The translations under genes and the position numbers were made by a program. From contig OZ023195.1 in assembly GCA_963995505.1 (NCBI GenBank), positions 1,694,109-1,758,108 of the forward strand: a stretch of DNA of 64,000 bases, read 5' to 3'. Within the stretch, counting starts at the first letter, position 1. The number at the start of each line of letters is the position of its first letter. The DNA comes from Hypericum androsaemum. Its lineage: Eukaryota; Streptophyta; Magnoliopsida; Malpighiales; Hypericaceae. Positions 11,640-26,250 of the stretch are shown here, piece after piece. The notes under the pieces were generated by a model, which was given only the letters and a program-made list of their open reading frames with translations, ran no database searches and had not been told where the DNA came from.

Positions 11640-11930
11640 AATTTGGTACATTATTTTCAATATTTTTGTTCTCATTTAACAAAACAACATCCAGATAATC
11701 GTGATCCAGTGGTTCATGAATCCGGGTTAAGATACATCCTCTTGAAGAATGTGGACTGACAATTCATGAATTTTAAATGACGTTTGTAGTTAGGGCCAAG
11801 TACATGCGTAGGATAAATAATATTATAAAATAATTGATAGAAAGCGATCTACAGAAGAATTTCACCATATTTGTCAGAATGTTGGATTCTCTCAAAATCT
11901 GAATGGACCTAGGAGCTTTGTTAAGGTTAG
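11640..11930. repeat. Diverged copy of the block at 20680-21040
   Basis: Shared landmarks in the same order: CGTGATCCAGT, ACATCCTCTTG, AAGTACATGCG, GGATAAATAA and TTTCACCAT, ending in TGGATT..TCAAAATCTG. The copies lie about 9 kb apart and the TNL gene is between them. Confidence 0.7.
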
Positions 11931-11952
11931 GTACCTCCTTGCTATGGCCTGA

Positions 11953-12165
11953 TCAGTTGCGCCTACTAAATACAACTATACAAGTATGCAACTTGCTAGT
12001 ATCTCCCAGTATGGAAACCCCACAGGCAATTCCGTAAGGCAGAAGTTCTTTGTTGATACACAAAGATTCATGATATTTGGGAGGAGAAGGACCAAATTTG
12101 ATTGGGCATAAATGGAAGAGCTCATATTCAAGATCTTTCAGTGTCACTGGAACTGAAGCGCCTTA
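11953..12165 (-). pseudogene. Possible raffinose synthase/SIP C-terminal relic
   Basis: The minus strand reads VPVTLKDLEYELFHLCPIK and then diverges to a stop near 11953. The start is close to the C-terminal motif of raffinose synthases and seed imbibition proteins (glycoside hydrolase family 36), where LKxLEYELFHxxPxK is conserved. The usual FAPIGLLDMFNSGGA end is not present. I take it as a decayed fragment. The match covers only about 19 residues, so it is tentative. Confidence 0.35.
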
Positions 12166-12324
12166 AGGCAACTAAACCAGTTCCCATGTTATCAGAAAGA
12201 TATTTCATATTAGCATCTCATGTGCACTGGCTACATTGCTTTACCATGCAACGAAAAGACATCGGTGGGTAAAAATTTACTAACAGCCATTGCAACTCAT
12301 CTTACAAGGATGTCCACGAATGGG

Positions 12325-12415
12325 AATCGGTCCAAGTGGTAAACAACTTAAATTCATTTAAGTATGTCTTGGGTTCATGTCTTATAAATATAAAAGACGT
12401 ACTCCACTCTCAATA
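12325..12415 (+). repeat. SINE-like relic
   Basis: Contains CCAAGTGGTAAACAACTTAA and, 35 bases on, TTGGGTTCATGTCTTATAAA, spaced like the A and B boxes of a tRNA-derived promoter. A second similar block lies near 13066-13150 (CTTGTAGTCCAACTACA and AGTTCAAATCCTG). Both are too decayed for a firm family call. Confidence 0.3.
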
Positions 12416-12829
12416 TCTCAATATCATAACATAGAAATTCAAGGAGGTCCAATGTTGGGATTATGCTTACTTTCCTTGTCTTCTATCAGTAGTTTGTTGT
12501 AGTATAAGCTAAAAGACATTTGATCTAACAGCACAAGACATAGATATAAATTGACAAAAATCAAGAATTCAATTTTTGGTATGTATAATATGATTTAATA
12601 ATTTACTTCCAAAAAGATTTCTTGTAATATAATTCCAAAGAGTTGCACGTATATGGAACTTATCAAATAGAATTAGTTCAATTCCAAATGACTTGCATTG
12701 TATCCCAAATGAGGTTGAGAGAACCCTCTCTTGAGACTTTTCATGACATTACTCATCAAATAGATTTAGACTTTTGAATTGTACATAAAACTTATGGAAT
12801 TTTAAAATATCCATGTTATGGGAAACCCT

Positions 12830-14312
12830 CTCCATGTTTGCTTCAGATGAAACTGATGATAGAATGAACATAGCACCTCAGGGGATTAATTGAAAAATCA
12901 CATTGCAAGATTTTGAAAATTACTGCGGTAGTTGGGTGGGAAACTATGTTTCGAGTAACCCTATGTCTTGGACATTGCAAGATTTGATGATTTTTTTATG
13001 AATAAAGATGTTAAAAAGACTTAAATCTTGAAATTTTGTTTTTAAAAAACTACAGACTTTTGTCTTTCTGCCAAAGAGCTTGTAGTCCAACTACAGTTGT
13101 AAATATTTAGGATATTTAAAGTTCAAATCCTGACATGCATCATGGTGAAAAAATTTTCTTTTCAAAAAGAATAAAATGGTGTTTCTAAAAGATATTTTAG
13201 GTCTTGATTAATGATACCCGCCCCGTTGGATTGTTTTGCACTAGTTTTCAACCAACAAAAAATTTCAAATTAGAGAAAAAATATGTATTCAATATGGTAC
13301 TAAAAATATCCTTGTTTTTGCTTTGATCTTTCTATTCATATTCTCGGATTTTCTGACTTAATATATGTAATGTAGTTTTACTTCTCAAAAAAAACTTAAC
13401 AAAAAAAAAAGTCGTCCTCCTTACATTAGAATAAATGCCATAGTAGTAAATGAAAATTAAGGAAAGATCGTTCTTATGCCAGGCGACCAATATTTTAGTC
13501 AACATCAGTGGCGCCAACGGAGGTAGGGAGGGGAAGCATCATGAATGCAATATTTTACTCATAATTTTTTGCGACAAAGTAATTTTTGATATTTACGACC
13601 AAAAAAATAATTTTAGAATAAAAAATGTGAACCTTTTTTTTTTAATTTTCCTAAAATTATATTCTTCTTTGGTCCCAACGTTATTGCGTTTTAGTATTAC
13701 ATCCTAAGAATTTGCAGGTTTCTAGCATGAGTAATGGCAGCCTTATATTCTTTTTATACCCGTAATTACATATTTACACCATACTTACATAACCTTGAGT
13801 GAATCAAGAAATCTCATGACTGATGCTTGAGAGTCCACCTTAAGAATAAGACTAGCTAGGAGACCTGCCGGTTTAAATTCATATCATGCATTTTTCCCTT
13901 TTAAGGGTTTGCATCCAAAAATGTCAAAATGAACTTGTCTAGAGGAAATAGCAGCAAGAAAAGTACGTATCACAGTCCCAACATCAAATCAGTAAGAGAT
14001 AAATTTCTAGTTTAAAATTAGAGAAAATAATAAAAATTGAACAACTTAAATAATTAATATACATCTTATAACATTTATACTTTTGGGAGCTGACCACGAG
14101 GGTCACCAGATCCCAGTAGCATATGTCAATTTTCCTGAAATTACTCCCCATTCATACTAGTTTCTCAAGGTCCCAATGACTATTGCATGTAAATGGAACC
14201 GCATTTACATAACCTCGTCATGGGAACCCCTCTTCATGCTTGCTTCGGATGAAACTAATAATAGGCTGAACAGAGCACCAAAGGGGATTCTCTGAAAAAT
14301 CACAAACCTTTT
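12830..14312. repeat. Pair of diverged direct repeats (12830-12935 and 14212-14312)
   Basis: Both members read CATG(T/C)TTGCTTC(A/G)GATGAAACT, then GAACA(T/G)AGCACC and GGGGATT, then TGAAAAATCACA. They lie about 1.38 kb apart. Less similar flanks suggest that a longer segment was duplicated and then decayed. Confidence 0.6.
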
Positions 14313-15486
14313 AGTCCGACCCCGAGCTGTCGTCATAGAATCTCGATGCTCTGACAGCCCTCGTCTCGATCAACAAGCAACAATTCAGGAGAGTTTTAGT
14401 TCTTTCCTAGCTATGAGGAACTGAATCTCAGGATCCGATTCTGCCGCCTCCTCGGGAAGCCCTGTCAAGTGCTTCCACAGATATTTCCAGGCAGAAATCT
14501 ACTGCTGCAGAATTCTCGCATTCAAAGGACGATCGATCCGGCACATGGAACCTGAGAATTAAGGGTCAATTTAGTTGTTTAAGAGCATCCAAATCTTGTT
14601 CAGTTTCAATTCATCATCCTAAATATAGATAACTGCAGAAAATCAACAAGGAGATGTTGGAAGTATGATCCTCCGTAACAAGCAAGGGAAATTATGAACT
14701 GTTATGAAGTTGGATGCAAATTAAAGCAAATTGGTTTCAGATTATTTAGTTTCATTTCAGGATCTGCAGATTTATCATCTGCAGAAGTGGAGAACATTCT
14801 GCAGATGATCAACTCTGCAGCATGATCATCATCTTTTCAAGATCATGCCGTGATCATTATGATTATAGTTAGCAATACTTGTATCTAAATGTACTTAGTC
14901 ATATGTACAGATTATACTTAAGTGATAACATCTGTAATTAAACTATTTAGAGGTTGTGATTAAGGCTAACTAGCCGTTGCAATTAGCCGTTAGAATTAGG
15001 TGAGTTAGCCTGCCTTGTTTAGTTCCAATGCGAAGTCAGTAATTCCATATACAAAGACCACTTGTATATAAGCTACTGAACAAGAAAAAACATATGAAGT
15101 ACCGCTTCAAACTCTTGGATGACAACTGACCTTGGAAGAGGGTACTCATGGCAAGAAAATTTCTTCAACCAGCATGTCTGTTTCCTCTGATTGCTGCAGC
15201 AACTTCATTGCTGAGATTTGTCCTAAACTCTCACACATCGATAGCATCTACAATGAAACCGATGAATTAGTAACCATAAGACAATATTAATTGTTGTCTT
15301 ATAGAGAGTTGAATAGAAGGACGATATTTCACACCTCATGCTACAATTACTTGCTTGTTAGATCTTCTTCAGGTTTCCTTGGACCCTTCTTGATTGCAAC
15401 TACTATATGATACCAAGTCCTTGGATGACAGGTAAAACGTAGGAACTTGGTTTGCCTCAAAATCTAACATGTCCGATTTGAAATGA

Positions 15487-18400
15487 CTATTGCATTGGAC
15501 ATGACGATCCATTTATGGGAGCTACCCCGCACTTGAGAATCTCCACATCATCCCTCAGAACATCCTCCTCATCCGAACAATCATAAACAGAGAAATGAAA
15601 AGAGGTCTCGGGGAAACAGAACATGGAGGGGTCGACGAGATGAAGCCACAACACTGTACAACATCCTTCTGTAGGAGTAATCCCCTCTCTCTCCGTATTT
15701 TTTGAGCACAATACTTGTCCAGACTCGGATCGCCACTCGCACTTAACATTGATCCCGTCTTCACAAAAATCGGCACTGTAATGAAAGGCCAGAACAACAC
15801 CAAAAATAAGTGCACCCACAGGATCAGCCACACTCCTCCTGGTGTTTGCCAGGAACGATTTCAATCTGATCTCACCACCACTAGAAGAGTTGTTGAACCA
15901 TCCTTCTGGGAATTCACGTCCTGGCAGCACAAGCTCGACATTCCTGTCTTCATCTTCGTCTTCGTCCGCTTTGCTGTTGTGTTGTGATTCCACCTTCAGC
16001 ACCTACAGAGGTATAGACAAGTGGATGAGATTGATCTTCTTGTTACTTTGCATTACACGAGAGCATGAGAGCTATACCGAATAAACTGCCAGGATGAAAT
16101 CTTCGAAGATGTGATTCATAGCGTCCCCTTGCAGACTGGTACAGTTGTAAAATCTGAACCAAAATTCCCGACGAGGACCCGGGGATGACATGGGGGTGTA
16201 CTTAACCAGAGATGTGCAGTTGGTTGCGTTTAGCTCTCCCAGGTTACATGGAAGCTCTGGTGTCATTCTCAGACTCGTGCAATTGGACAAATCAAGTTCC
16301 TCCAGATGAGTGAGGTTCTTAATTCCCTCCGGTAAGCTCTCCAGTATGGTACAACGGGAGAGAGAAAGAACAAGCAGATTATGAAGCCTCGCAATGCCAT
16401 CTGGCAAACTATCCAAATAGATGCAACCGTGCAAATGAAGTCTTTCCAGACTGGCAAGGTTCGCAATGACATCTGGCAAGCTCTCCAAATTTGTGCAAAA
16501 GGACAAATGAAGTTCTTTCAGATAGGCAAGGTGCTCAATCTCGTCTGGCAAGCTCTCCAAGTAGGTGCAACCGTGCAAATTAAGTTTTTCCAGACGGACA
16601 AGGCCCCCAATGCCATGTGGCAAGCTCTCCAAATTTGTGCAATAGACCAAATCAATTTCTTTCAGATTGGCAAGGTGCTCAATCTCGTCTGGTAGGCAAG
16701 TTAAGCCACTGCAACTTCCTCTCAGCTTCACAAGAGAGCGTAAATCACCCACACTTGTTGGAAGGCTCAGCAACTTCCGGCAACTAGAAATATCAAGCAC
16801 TTTTAGATTCTTCGATTCGCCAATGTTACTTGGCAGACTCTCTAGCTCTGGGCAATTATAACACCATAACCGCTCAAGTTGAGACAGTTTTTTAATGCCT
16901 CGAGGCAACTCTTTTATTTTTGTAGAAATCAAATTCAAATCAATTAAGTTTTCTGGAAGTTGTGGAAACTCTGATTTTCCAGCAGCACTCTAGAGCAAGA
17001 TCTTCCAGTTTTTTGAACTGTGACAATTCAGGACATCTGGCAATTCCCGTGTAACTAAGGTCCAGTTTCTTGAGTTCCACTAGGTGCTTTACTGAAATAG
17101 GGATGTCTTGTATATTACGACACCCACTTAGCTCTAGCCTCTCCAACTTTTGTACCCCACTCAAGTCCGGAAGTTGGCTCAAGTTCTTAGACTCGCTAAG
17201 GTCAATGCATTTCAAATTTGGAAAACATGGCTGCAACAATTAAGAAGAATTTAGTGAAAGACAATTAAGAAGAACTTAAACAAAGCAAATCTGATCACGC
17301 ATGGAAGAACTTTCTAATGTACCTTGCCACTCCAGAGTTCACTGAGATTGCTATCTCGCATACAAAGTTCAACAAGGTTCTTAAGATCAAGAGGCAAGGG
17401 CAGAGATGGCAAAGGATAATTCTTCCATTCCAAGTACCTCAATTTATTCGGAAGATAATTGAGACCTTGTAACATCAAGATATTTTCAGCACCGCCGTTG
17501 CGAAGACAGAGGATTCTTAGACTTTCCATATCCTTGAAGACATCGGGCTGCAACTCGATCTTTCTAACAATGGAAATCTCTGGTGATATGACTTGTATCT
17601 TTCTTTTCCTTTTGCGACTGGTCCCCTAAACATTGAAAGATGAAAATTAGAAATTAACATCAGAATCACGGTATTTAAACAGAGAAAGAGACCTCGTAGC
17701 CAGCTCTCCAAAATTTCCATAGAAGATAGTAAGGAAAATATTTATGCCATTACCACATTACTGGACATCACATCCGTGATTTCCTTCCACCTCCATAGCC
17801 TACTACGTTTACCGATCTCATCGCCCATTTGTCGGAGCAAATCATGCATGCATAATTCGTTGAACCAGTTAATGGTTATGAGAGCCTTATCGATGAGATG
17901 ATCGATGATGCTTACAGAGCCAAATCCATATGCTTGGCGGACACAGACTCCACCTGAACAATGTAGGAGGCAAGCAATATCAAGAAACATCCTCTTATGG
18001 ATAACATCCAGCTCATCAAAGCTACTTCTCAAAATCTTCATGATCTTATGGTCAGGGCTATCTCTTAGATTTTCCAAGACACTTCTCCATACAATAACAT
18101 TCTTATCATATAGACGGCGACCCAAAATCACTAGCGCTAGAGGCAGGCCTTTCGCATATCCTATGGTCTCTCGTAATAGCTCGATTTGCTCTGCAGTTGG
18201 TTGCCTTTGCTTGAACATATGATGTTGAAGGAGCTGAAGAGAGTCATTATCATCCAACAATTTGACTTCATATATGTTGTCGTCGCCGCATATATTCTTG
18301 AGAAGCTGCATGTCTTTACTTGTCACAATCATTTTACTTCCTGTACCGTATTTTTCCCAGTCACCTATCACCTTCTCCACTTGGTCAGCATCACTTACAT

Positions 18401-19403
18401 CATCAATGACGATAAGAACCGATATTCTGCTAAGCCTGAACATAGTCTGCTTGTTGTAGATCGTATGCGGACCGGCTTTCCCCAGGAGTTGGCCTAACAT
18501 CTTCTCCTGCAATTGATATAACTCCGCCTTTTTTGCTCGATCTCGAACATTTTCTAGAAAGCATACACCTGCAAAGTTGTTGGAGATCTGATCAAACACT
18601 TTCCGAGCGAGCGTGGTTTTCCCTAAACCGCCCATCCCCCAAATCCCAATGGAGTCGTGTGAGGATAGCAGTGACTTGACATCATCGATACGGTGTTTCC
18701 CAAAGTAGCCCACGTCATAATCACGTGAACCCATTTTACCCAAAACAGAGAGTATCCTGCTGATGAGCGTGTCCACGATCTCCCTCTCGGATCTGATAAA
18801 GCAAAACAAATCAGTACTCGACACCCTTAAAGTGTCGACTCTGGACCAGATCGATCCACTAATTTATGTTGTATCCGATAGAAGCAATATACAACTGAAT
18901 AGAACAAAAGATAAGCTTAGCCTCACTTACGAATGGTCGTAAACACCGCTAGAGAGATCGGCTGTTTGCCTCAAAGCGGCAATCCAGACATCGTTCTTAT
19001 CCGGATATCGGCCGGCGGACACCTTAAAGCCATCACCAAAAGGACCGGTTTGGCGGCGGACATGAGTTGGCTCCACTCCCTGCAGGAACACGGGCACCAC
19101 CGTTTGTTCCTGCTGTTGCTTGCACCGGATGATGTGGACCAACTCATCGAGACACCACCTCGAGTTGGCGTAGTTCGGAGAGAAAACCACCACCGCCACT
19201 TGGGACTCGGAGATCTTATTCGCAAGCGTCGTTGAGATGTCGTCGCCTCCCCTTAGCTCCTGGTCGGTGAACGCGAAGATCCCGTTCTCTTCGGTGGCGC
19301 GAATGAAGTGGCTGAGGAAGCTCTTGCGGGTGTCTTCGCCTCTGAAGTTCACGAAAACGTCGGGTTTAGGTTGGGCAGGTGCAGCTCTGGAAGTGAAAGC
19401 CAT
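15487..19403 (-). CDS. TIR-NBS-LRR disease resistance protein, reading frame broken in exon 4
   Basis: Five exons: 19403-18931, 18792-17754, 17625-17323, 17230-16078, 16002-15487, all with GT-AG borders. Exon 1 codes the TIR domain (DVFVNFRGEDTRKSFLSHF; SRWCLDEL with the NADase glutamate near residue 87). Exon 2 codes NB-ARC: P-loop GMGGLGKTT near residues 210-218, kinase-2 VLIVIDDV, RNBS-B GTGSKMIVTS, GLPLAL and MHD in CMHDLL. Exon 3 starts with a basic RKRKRK stretch. Exon 4 codes leucine-rich repeats of about 24 residues (many SLPDxI..L). Exon 5 has the post-LRR C-JID domain (VLPGREFPEGWFN). Such proteins sense pathogen effectors, and the TIR enzyme makes nucleotide signals. Exon 4 is 1153 bases, one more than a multiple of three: the first LRR frame hits TGA near 16940, and the other frame takes over near 16961-16972. 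A recent pseudogene or a sequence error would both fit. Confidence 0.88.
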
Positions 19404-19557
19404 TGAATTTTCACAAGTTTGCAAGAAAGTAGAAAGAAGAAGGTCCTTAATTGTAAGTTGAGATACATTTTTTTCTTCTTTTTCTATGGACGTGTTAAAT
19501 CCGGGTCTGAATTGGGCACGGAATGCTCAGATTCCGAACCGTTCGGAATGAAGACAC

Positions 19558-19895
19558 GCGGGGACTTTTTTGCAAACGCGCTAAAATACGGGGACCAAAA
19601 TGAAAAAAACTATGCACAAACGCATGCCGGATACAAATGCCATTATCGCATAACTGTGCATGCCAATATCACATAACTGCGCATGCCAGTATCACATAAC
19701 TGTGCGTGCCAGTGTGACCTTTTTGTAAAAATGCTAAAATATGGGGGACCAAAATGAAAAAAACCACGCGCGCCATTATCACCAACGGGGACTTGCCACT
19801 GTCAAAAATACACATGACATTATCACATAGCTGCGCTTGCCATTATCACATAACTGCACTTGCCATTATCACATAACTACGCTTACCACTGCGGT
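19558..19895. repeat. Compound minisatellite upstream of the TNL gene
   Basis: A 23-bp unit TGCCATTATCACATAACTGCG-like is repeated about four times at 19625-19712 and again at 19797-19895. Each cluster is preceded by a similar 60-bp stretch (CTAAAATA(C/T)GGGGACCAAAATG core), so the whole is a two-copy higher-order repeat. It lies 150-500 bp upstream of the TNL start codon. Confidence 0.75.
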
Positions 19896-20434
19896 CCCCC
19901 TTCACTCTAAACCGTACGGAATCGATTCCTTCACTCCGTGCTCAATCCACTTCCGTTAAATCCAAAGACTTTGATGGTTGGTCGTCTCATAAAAAAAAAT
20001 TCCCAACCGATCAGACCAAGTCGCTCAACATCTCCCAAGAAACTTCGTATTTATCTTCCGGGAAACTGGTTCCACATTTAATTTTAATATTCTTTTTTTG
20101 GTGTAACATTTAATTTTAAACTTCGGATTAATCTTGTCCCAGTACTGACTGAGCCTTTTTTTTATAGATTGTAACATTTAATTTTAACATTTGGTTTTCT
20201 AATAAATAGATAATTTTATTAATAAAAAATAAAAATAATATCACAAATTATCATCAGGTCTCTTGCATATAGAGTAATTATTGGTAGGGTCCTTGCCACT
20301 TGAAAAACTATTTTGCCGTCCTCATTTTTTCTTTAAATGTTGGTATTGGGTGCCTAGTTAACGTCAACAGTCTTTTTTTTTTGTTATATGAAAAATGAAA
20401 TAATATTTATACCCTTAAACAAAATTTCACATTT

Positions 20435-20815
20435 AACATAACCACGGTCAACGATATCCCAGTTAATCATGATCTAGTTCTTGAATCGACAATTGAACTA
20501 TGTACCTCCGTCAAGTCATCAACTAGGTCCAATGCCATTTGGTAAGTATTTGTTATTTAAACTAATTAATATGTGGCTTATGTTTCCTTAGAGCTTAGTA
20601 TATGTAGCCAATTTAATTTGGTGCATATTTTCAAATTGATTATTAAAAAAGATTTATTAACAGAACCACGGTCAACGATATCCAATTAATCGTGATCCAG
20701 TTCATGAATCGACAATTGAACCGTGTACCTTCTGTAATGGTTATCCAGTTAATCATGATCCAGTTCATGAATCGACAATTGAACCGTGTACCTTCTGTAA
20801 TGATTATCGTACATC
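20435..20815. repeat. Three copies of a GATCCAGTT..GAATCGACAATTGAAC block
   Basis: Copies start near 20440, 20665 and 20745. All share TTAATC(A/G)TGATC(C/T)AGTTC, then TGAATCGACAATTGAAC. The last two also share TTCTGTAATG after it. The third runs on into the block that is shared with 11640-11930. Confidence 0.75.
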
Positions 20816-21591
20816 ATTTTTTTTAGAAGGGTGACACGAAAAATACATCCTCTTGGAGACCGTGGACTGTGGTAGTTCATGAACTTTAACCCACGATCGT
20901 AGCCAGGGCTAAGTACATGCGTCGGATAAATAAAATTATAAATAATTCATAGAAAACGATCCACTGTAGATTCAGAGGAATTTCACCATTTTTTTCAGAT
21001 TCTTGGATTGTTTCAAAATCTGCGCGAACCTATATGCAAGATTGTCCAAAACTGACTTCCTTGCTGTGCATGATCGTTCAAGTGGGTTGGCGGTAGGACC
21101 GGGAACGCGATGTGGAGTGCATGCGTAAGTGCATGCGTCACTCTAGTGTGTACCCTTGGCAGGACTGGTACCACACAATATGGAGTCACATTGGGTGTTG
21201 CTGGGTGTTCAACGCAACCAATCTGAGAAGGGGGTTAAAAGATTTTAATGAAAATTTTGTTATATCAGACAATTTTAGGGGTATATCAGTCAAACATTTT
21301 CAAGGTATATGAGACAAAAATTACAAGGATATATTAGACAAAAAAAATTAAGGGCACGTCAGTTTTCAAACCTACAAAGTCAATGACACATTAGTCGTAA
21401 AGACTAAAATCTAATATGTCGTTAATCTTGTTGATATGTTGTTGTACGGGCAAATTAGGCAAATTGCAACAGTACATCAAGCAACAATAACGACACATCT
21501 GGTAAGATCAACGTCACATCAATTTTAATGGCAAAAACACAACGGATTATGGCGGTCATGATAGCAGATTCATATTCGTATTACCATCAAA

Positions 21592-21855
21592 CTACTTCTT
21601 AGAGTACTCCCACACATCATAATCCGAGTACGGTTTTATCAACGAAATAGTGATGGAAGCATTGGGCAGGAACAAATTTTTTATAGCATAGGCATGAACT
21701 TGCTCTCCATGCTTCAAAGTCATCAGCTCTTTGCAAACTGGAATAGTCGCCACAATTCCTCTCTTGAGCTTTGAGATTCTTAGGTTGGTGGCTTTTAAAA
21801 TAATTGGATATGTTGCGTGCTGTAAAAAACAAGGAGGGTCTTGGGATTTTATCAT
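21592..21855 (-). pseudogene. PPR protein gene fragment
   Basis: The minus strand translates to KRGIVATIPVCKELMTLKHG followed by EQVHAYAIKNLFLPNASITI and SLIKPYSDYDVWEYSKK. This is the pattern of PLS-class pentatricopeptide repeat proteins (LPACAxLxxLxxGxxIHAYAIKxGFxxxxSxxxSLIxMYSKCG), which edit or process organelle RNA. Conserved M and C of the MYSKCG motif are changed (KPYSDYD) and a stop follows after STOP-less KK. Only about 90 residues exist of a family that is usually 500-900 residues long, so this is a non-functional fragment. Confidence 0.6.
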
Positions 21856-22663
21856 AATGATTCTGGTAACTTTATATTATCGGTACTCAATCCATTTTTT
21901 TTTCTCAATTTGGATCCACGACACAACTAAATCATTAGCAAATGGTTTATTTTAGTTTAGTAGGATCATTTATAATCGGATTAGAGTCGGAAATAACTTT
22001 TTACTTAATGATTGTTGGATTATCAAGTAATATCGATCAAAATTCAGAACTACACAATATGATTGCCGAATACCTTATAAAAAAAATATGACTACCAAAT
22101 AACATGCGTGGTGCGGTTGCTTTTATTTTTAAATTGTATAATACTGTTTTGCGAACTGTATATTATATTGTATCATGTTATGCGTATTTTTAGATTTCCG
22201 CGACCAAGTTGGCACATGAGAAAACCTCACGACCAGGAAATAAACTCCGTAACCACACGATTGCTTGGTCACTCAACACTTTGATATTGAGAGAACTATT
22301 TCTAAATAAGATCTCGATATTCGAAGAATGATTGAATTGCAAGTTATATTGACAATTTTATCTTTGACCAAATCTACATCAACAAAGAACATGGGATTTG
22401 ACCCCGCCCAGCTCTCTCCCGGAGACCTGGTTGGTACAAACAAAACGGCAAAAAAAAAACGCGGCAATACAAAGAATAGCACATCAACAAATAGCTAATA
22501 CTCTCCTCCTATTCACTCATTACACCATTAAAGAAGAAAGATTTGTCAACAAAAAATTCAAAAGATTGTGTAGGACAGAATACAAAGCAAATTTCGAAGA
22601 TTGTACGTAGACTGATGCCGGGTTTCGACCCGAGTTAATACCACTTCTTCACGATCGTCACCC

Positions 22664-25776
<3,113 letters not shown>

Positions 25777-26250
25777 CTTATAAACACCCTAAAGAATCAA
25801 AATCCGAAATTTTCGAACTCTTCCTCGATGTGGGTCTTTGGAATTGGAGGCGTATATCGTCTCTACAAGGTCCAAGACTCGATCTTTACAGGAAAAAACC
25901 AGGTGGGTAGCTGCCAATTGCTTAAAAAATCACAGATCTAGCTCAGGAGGAGGAAACAAAGCTTTTTCCTATGGGTGTGATCTGGGACAAGGGGAAATGG
26001 GAATTGTGGGATTTATGGGGAGGGGAGGGGAATAGGGATGAGAAGAGGAATTTATTAGGCAACAACCATTAACTATAAACAAATATATATTAAAAAAGAA
26101 AGATGGGGATATGAATTAATTATGGTTTGGTTCAAAGAAGAGAAGATAGAGAGAGAGAGGTCAAACCTCTTTTCCTATAGAACTTCCTTGCCTCCTTCCT
26201 TCTCTTCCTTCTCCTCTCTCTGTTTAACCTTTAGCTCCCTGTTTTTTTTT
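25777..26250 (-). promoter_or_regulatory. 5' leader and proximal promoter of the CDPK gene
   Basis: Upstream of the CDPK start codon. On the coding strand it has pyrimidine-rich and purine-rich tracts (GAGAGAGAGG-like at 26146-26160 and a CTTCCTTCTC stretch at 26190-26222 on the plus strand). I see no clear TATA box, so the transcription start is not placed. Confidence 0.35.

Larger units (their letters stand above)
11605..15486. other. Intergenic stretch between retrotransposon and TNL gene
   Basis: AT-rich. It holds a block shared with 20380-21050, a raffinose-synthase-like relic, SINE-like relics near 12325 and 13066, and a block present twice (12830-12935 and 14212-14312). The part from about 14300 to 15486 may include the 3' untranslated region of the TNL gene. 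The piece from 14655 to about 15110 starts TGTTGGAAG and has a TATATAAG box; a truncated solo LTR is possible, but I found no target duplication. Confidence 0.5.
19976..22663. other. Gene-poor stretch between the TNL and CDPK genes
   Basis: AT-rich, with the repeated blocks at 20435-21050 and the PPR relic. Near 19978 the GGTCGTCTCA plus A-tract motif recurs, also present at the window start. The 21240-21360 part repeats TATATCAGACAA/TATATTAGACAAA-like words. No other gene is recognised. Confidence 0.45.

Noticed and set aside
14655..15110. Solo LTR starting TGTTGGAAG
   Set aside because: TATA-like box is present, but no matching right end or target duplication was found.
19556..19895. CRISPR-like repeat array
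   Set aside because: Units are head to tail without unique spacers of constant length; this is a plant minisatellite.
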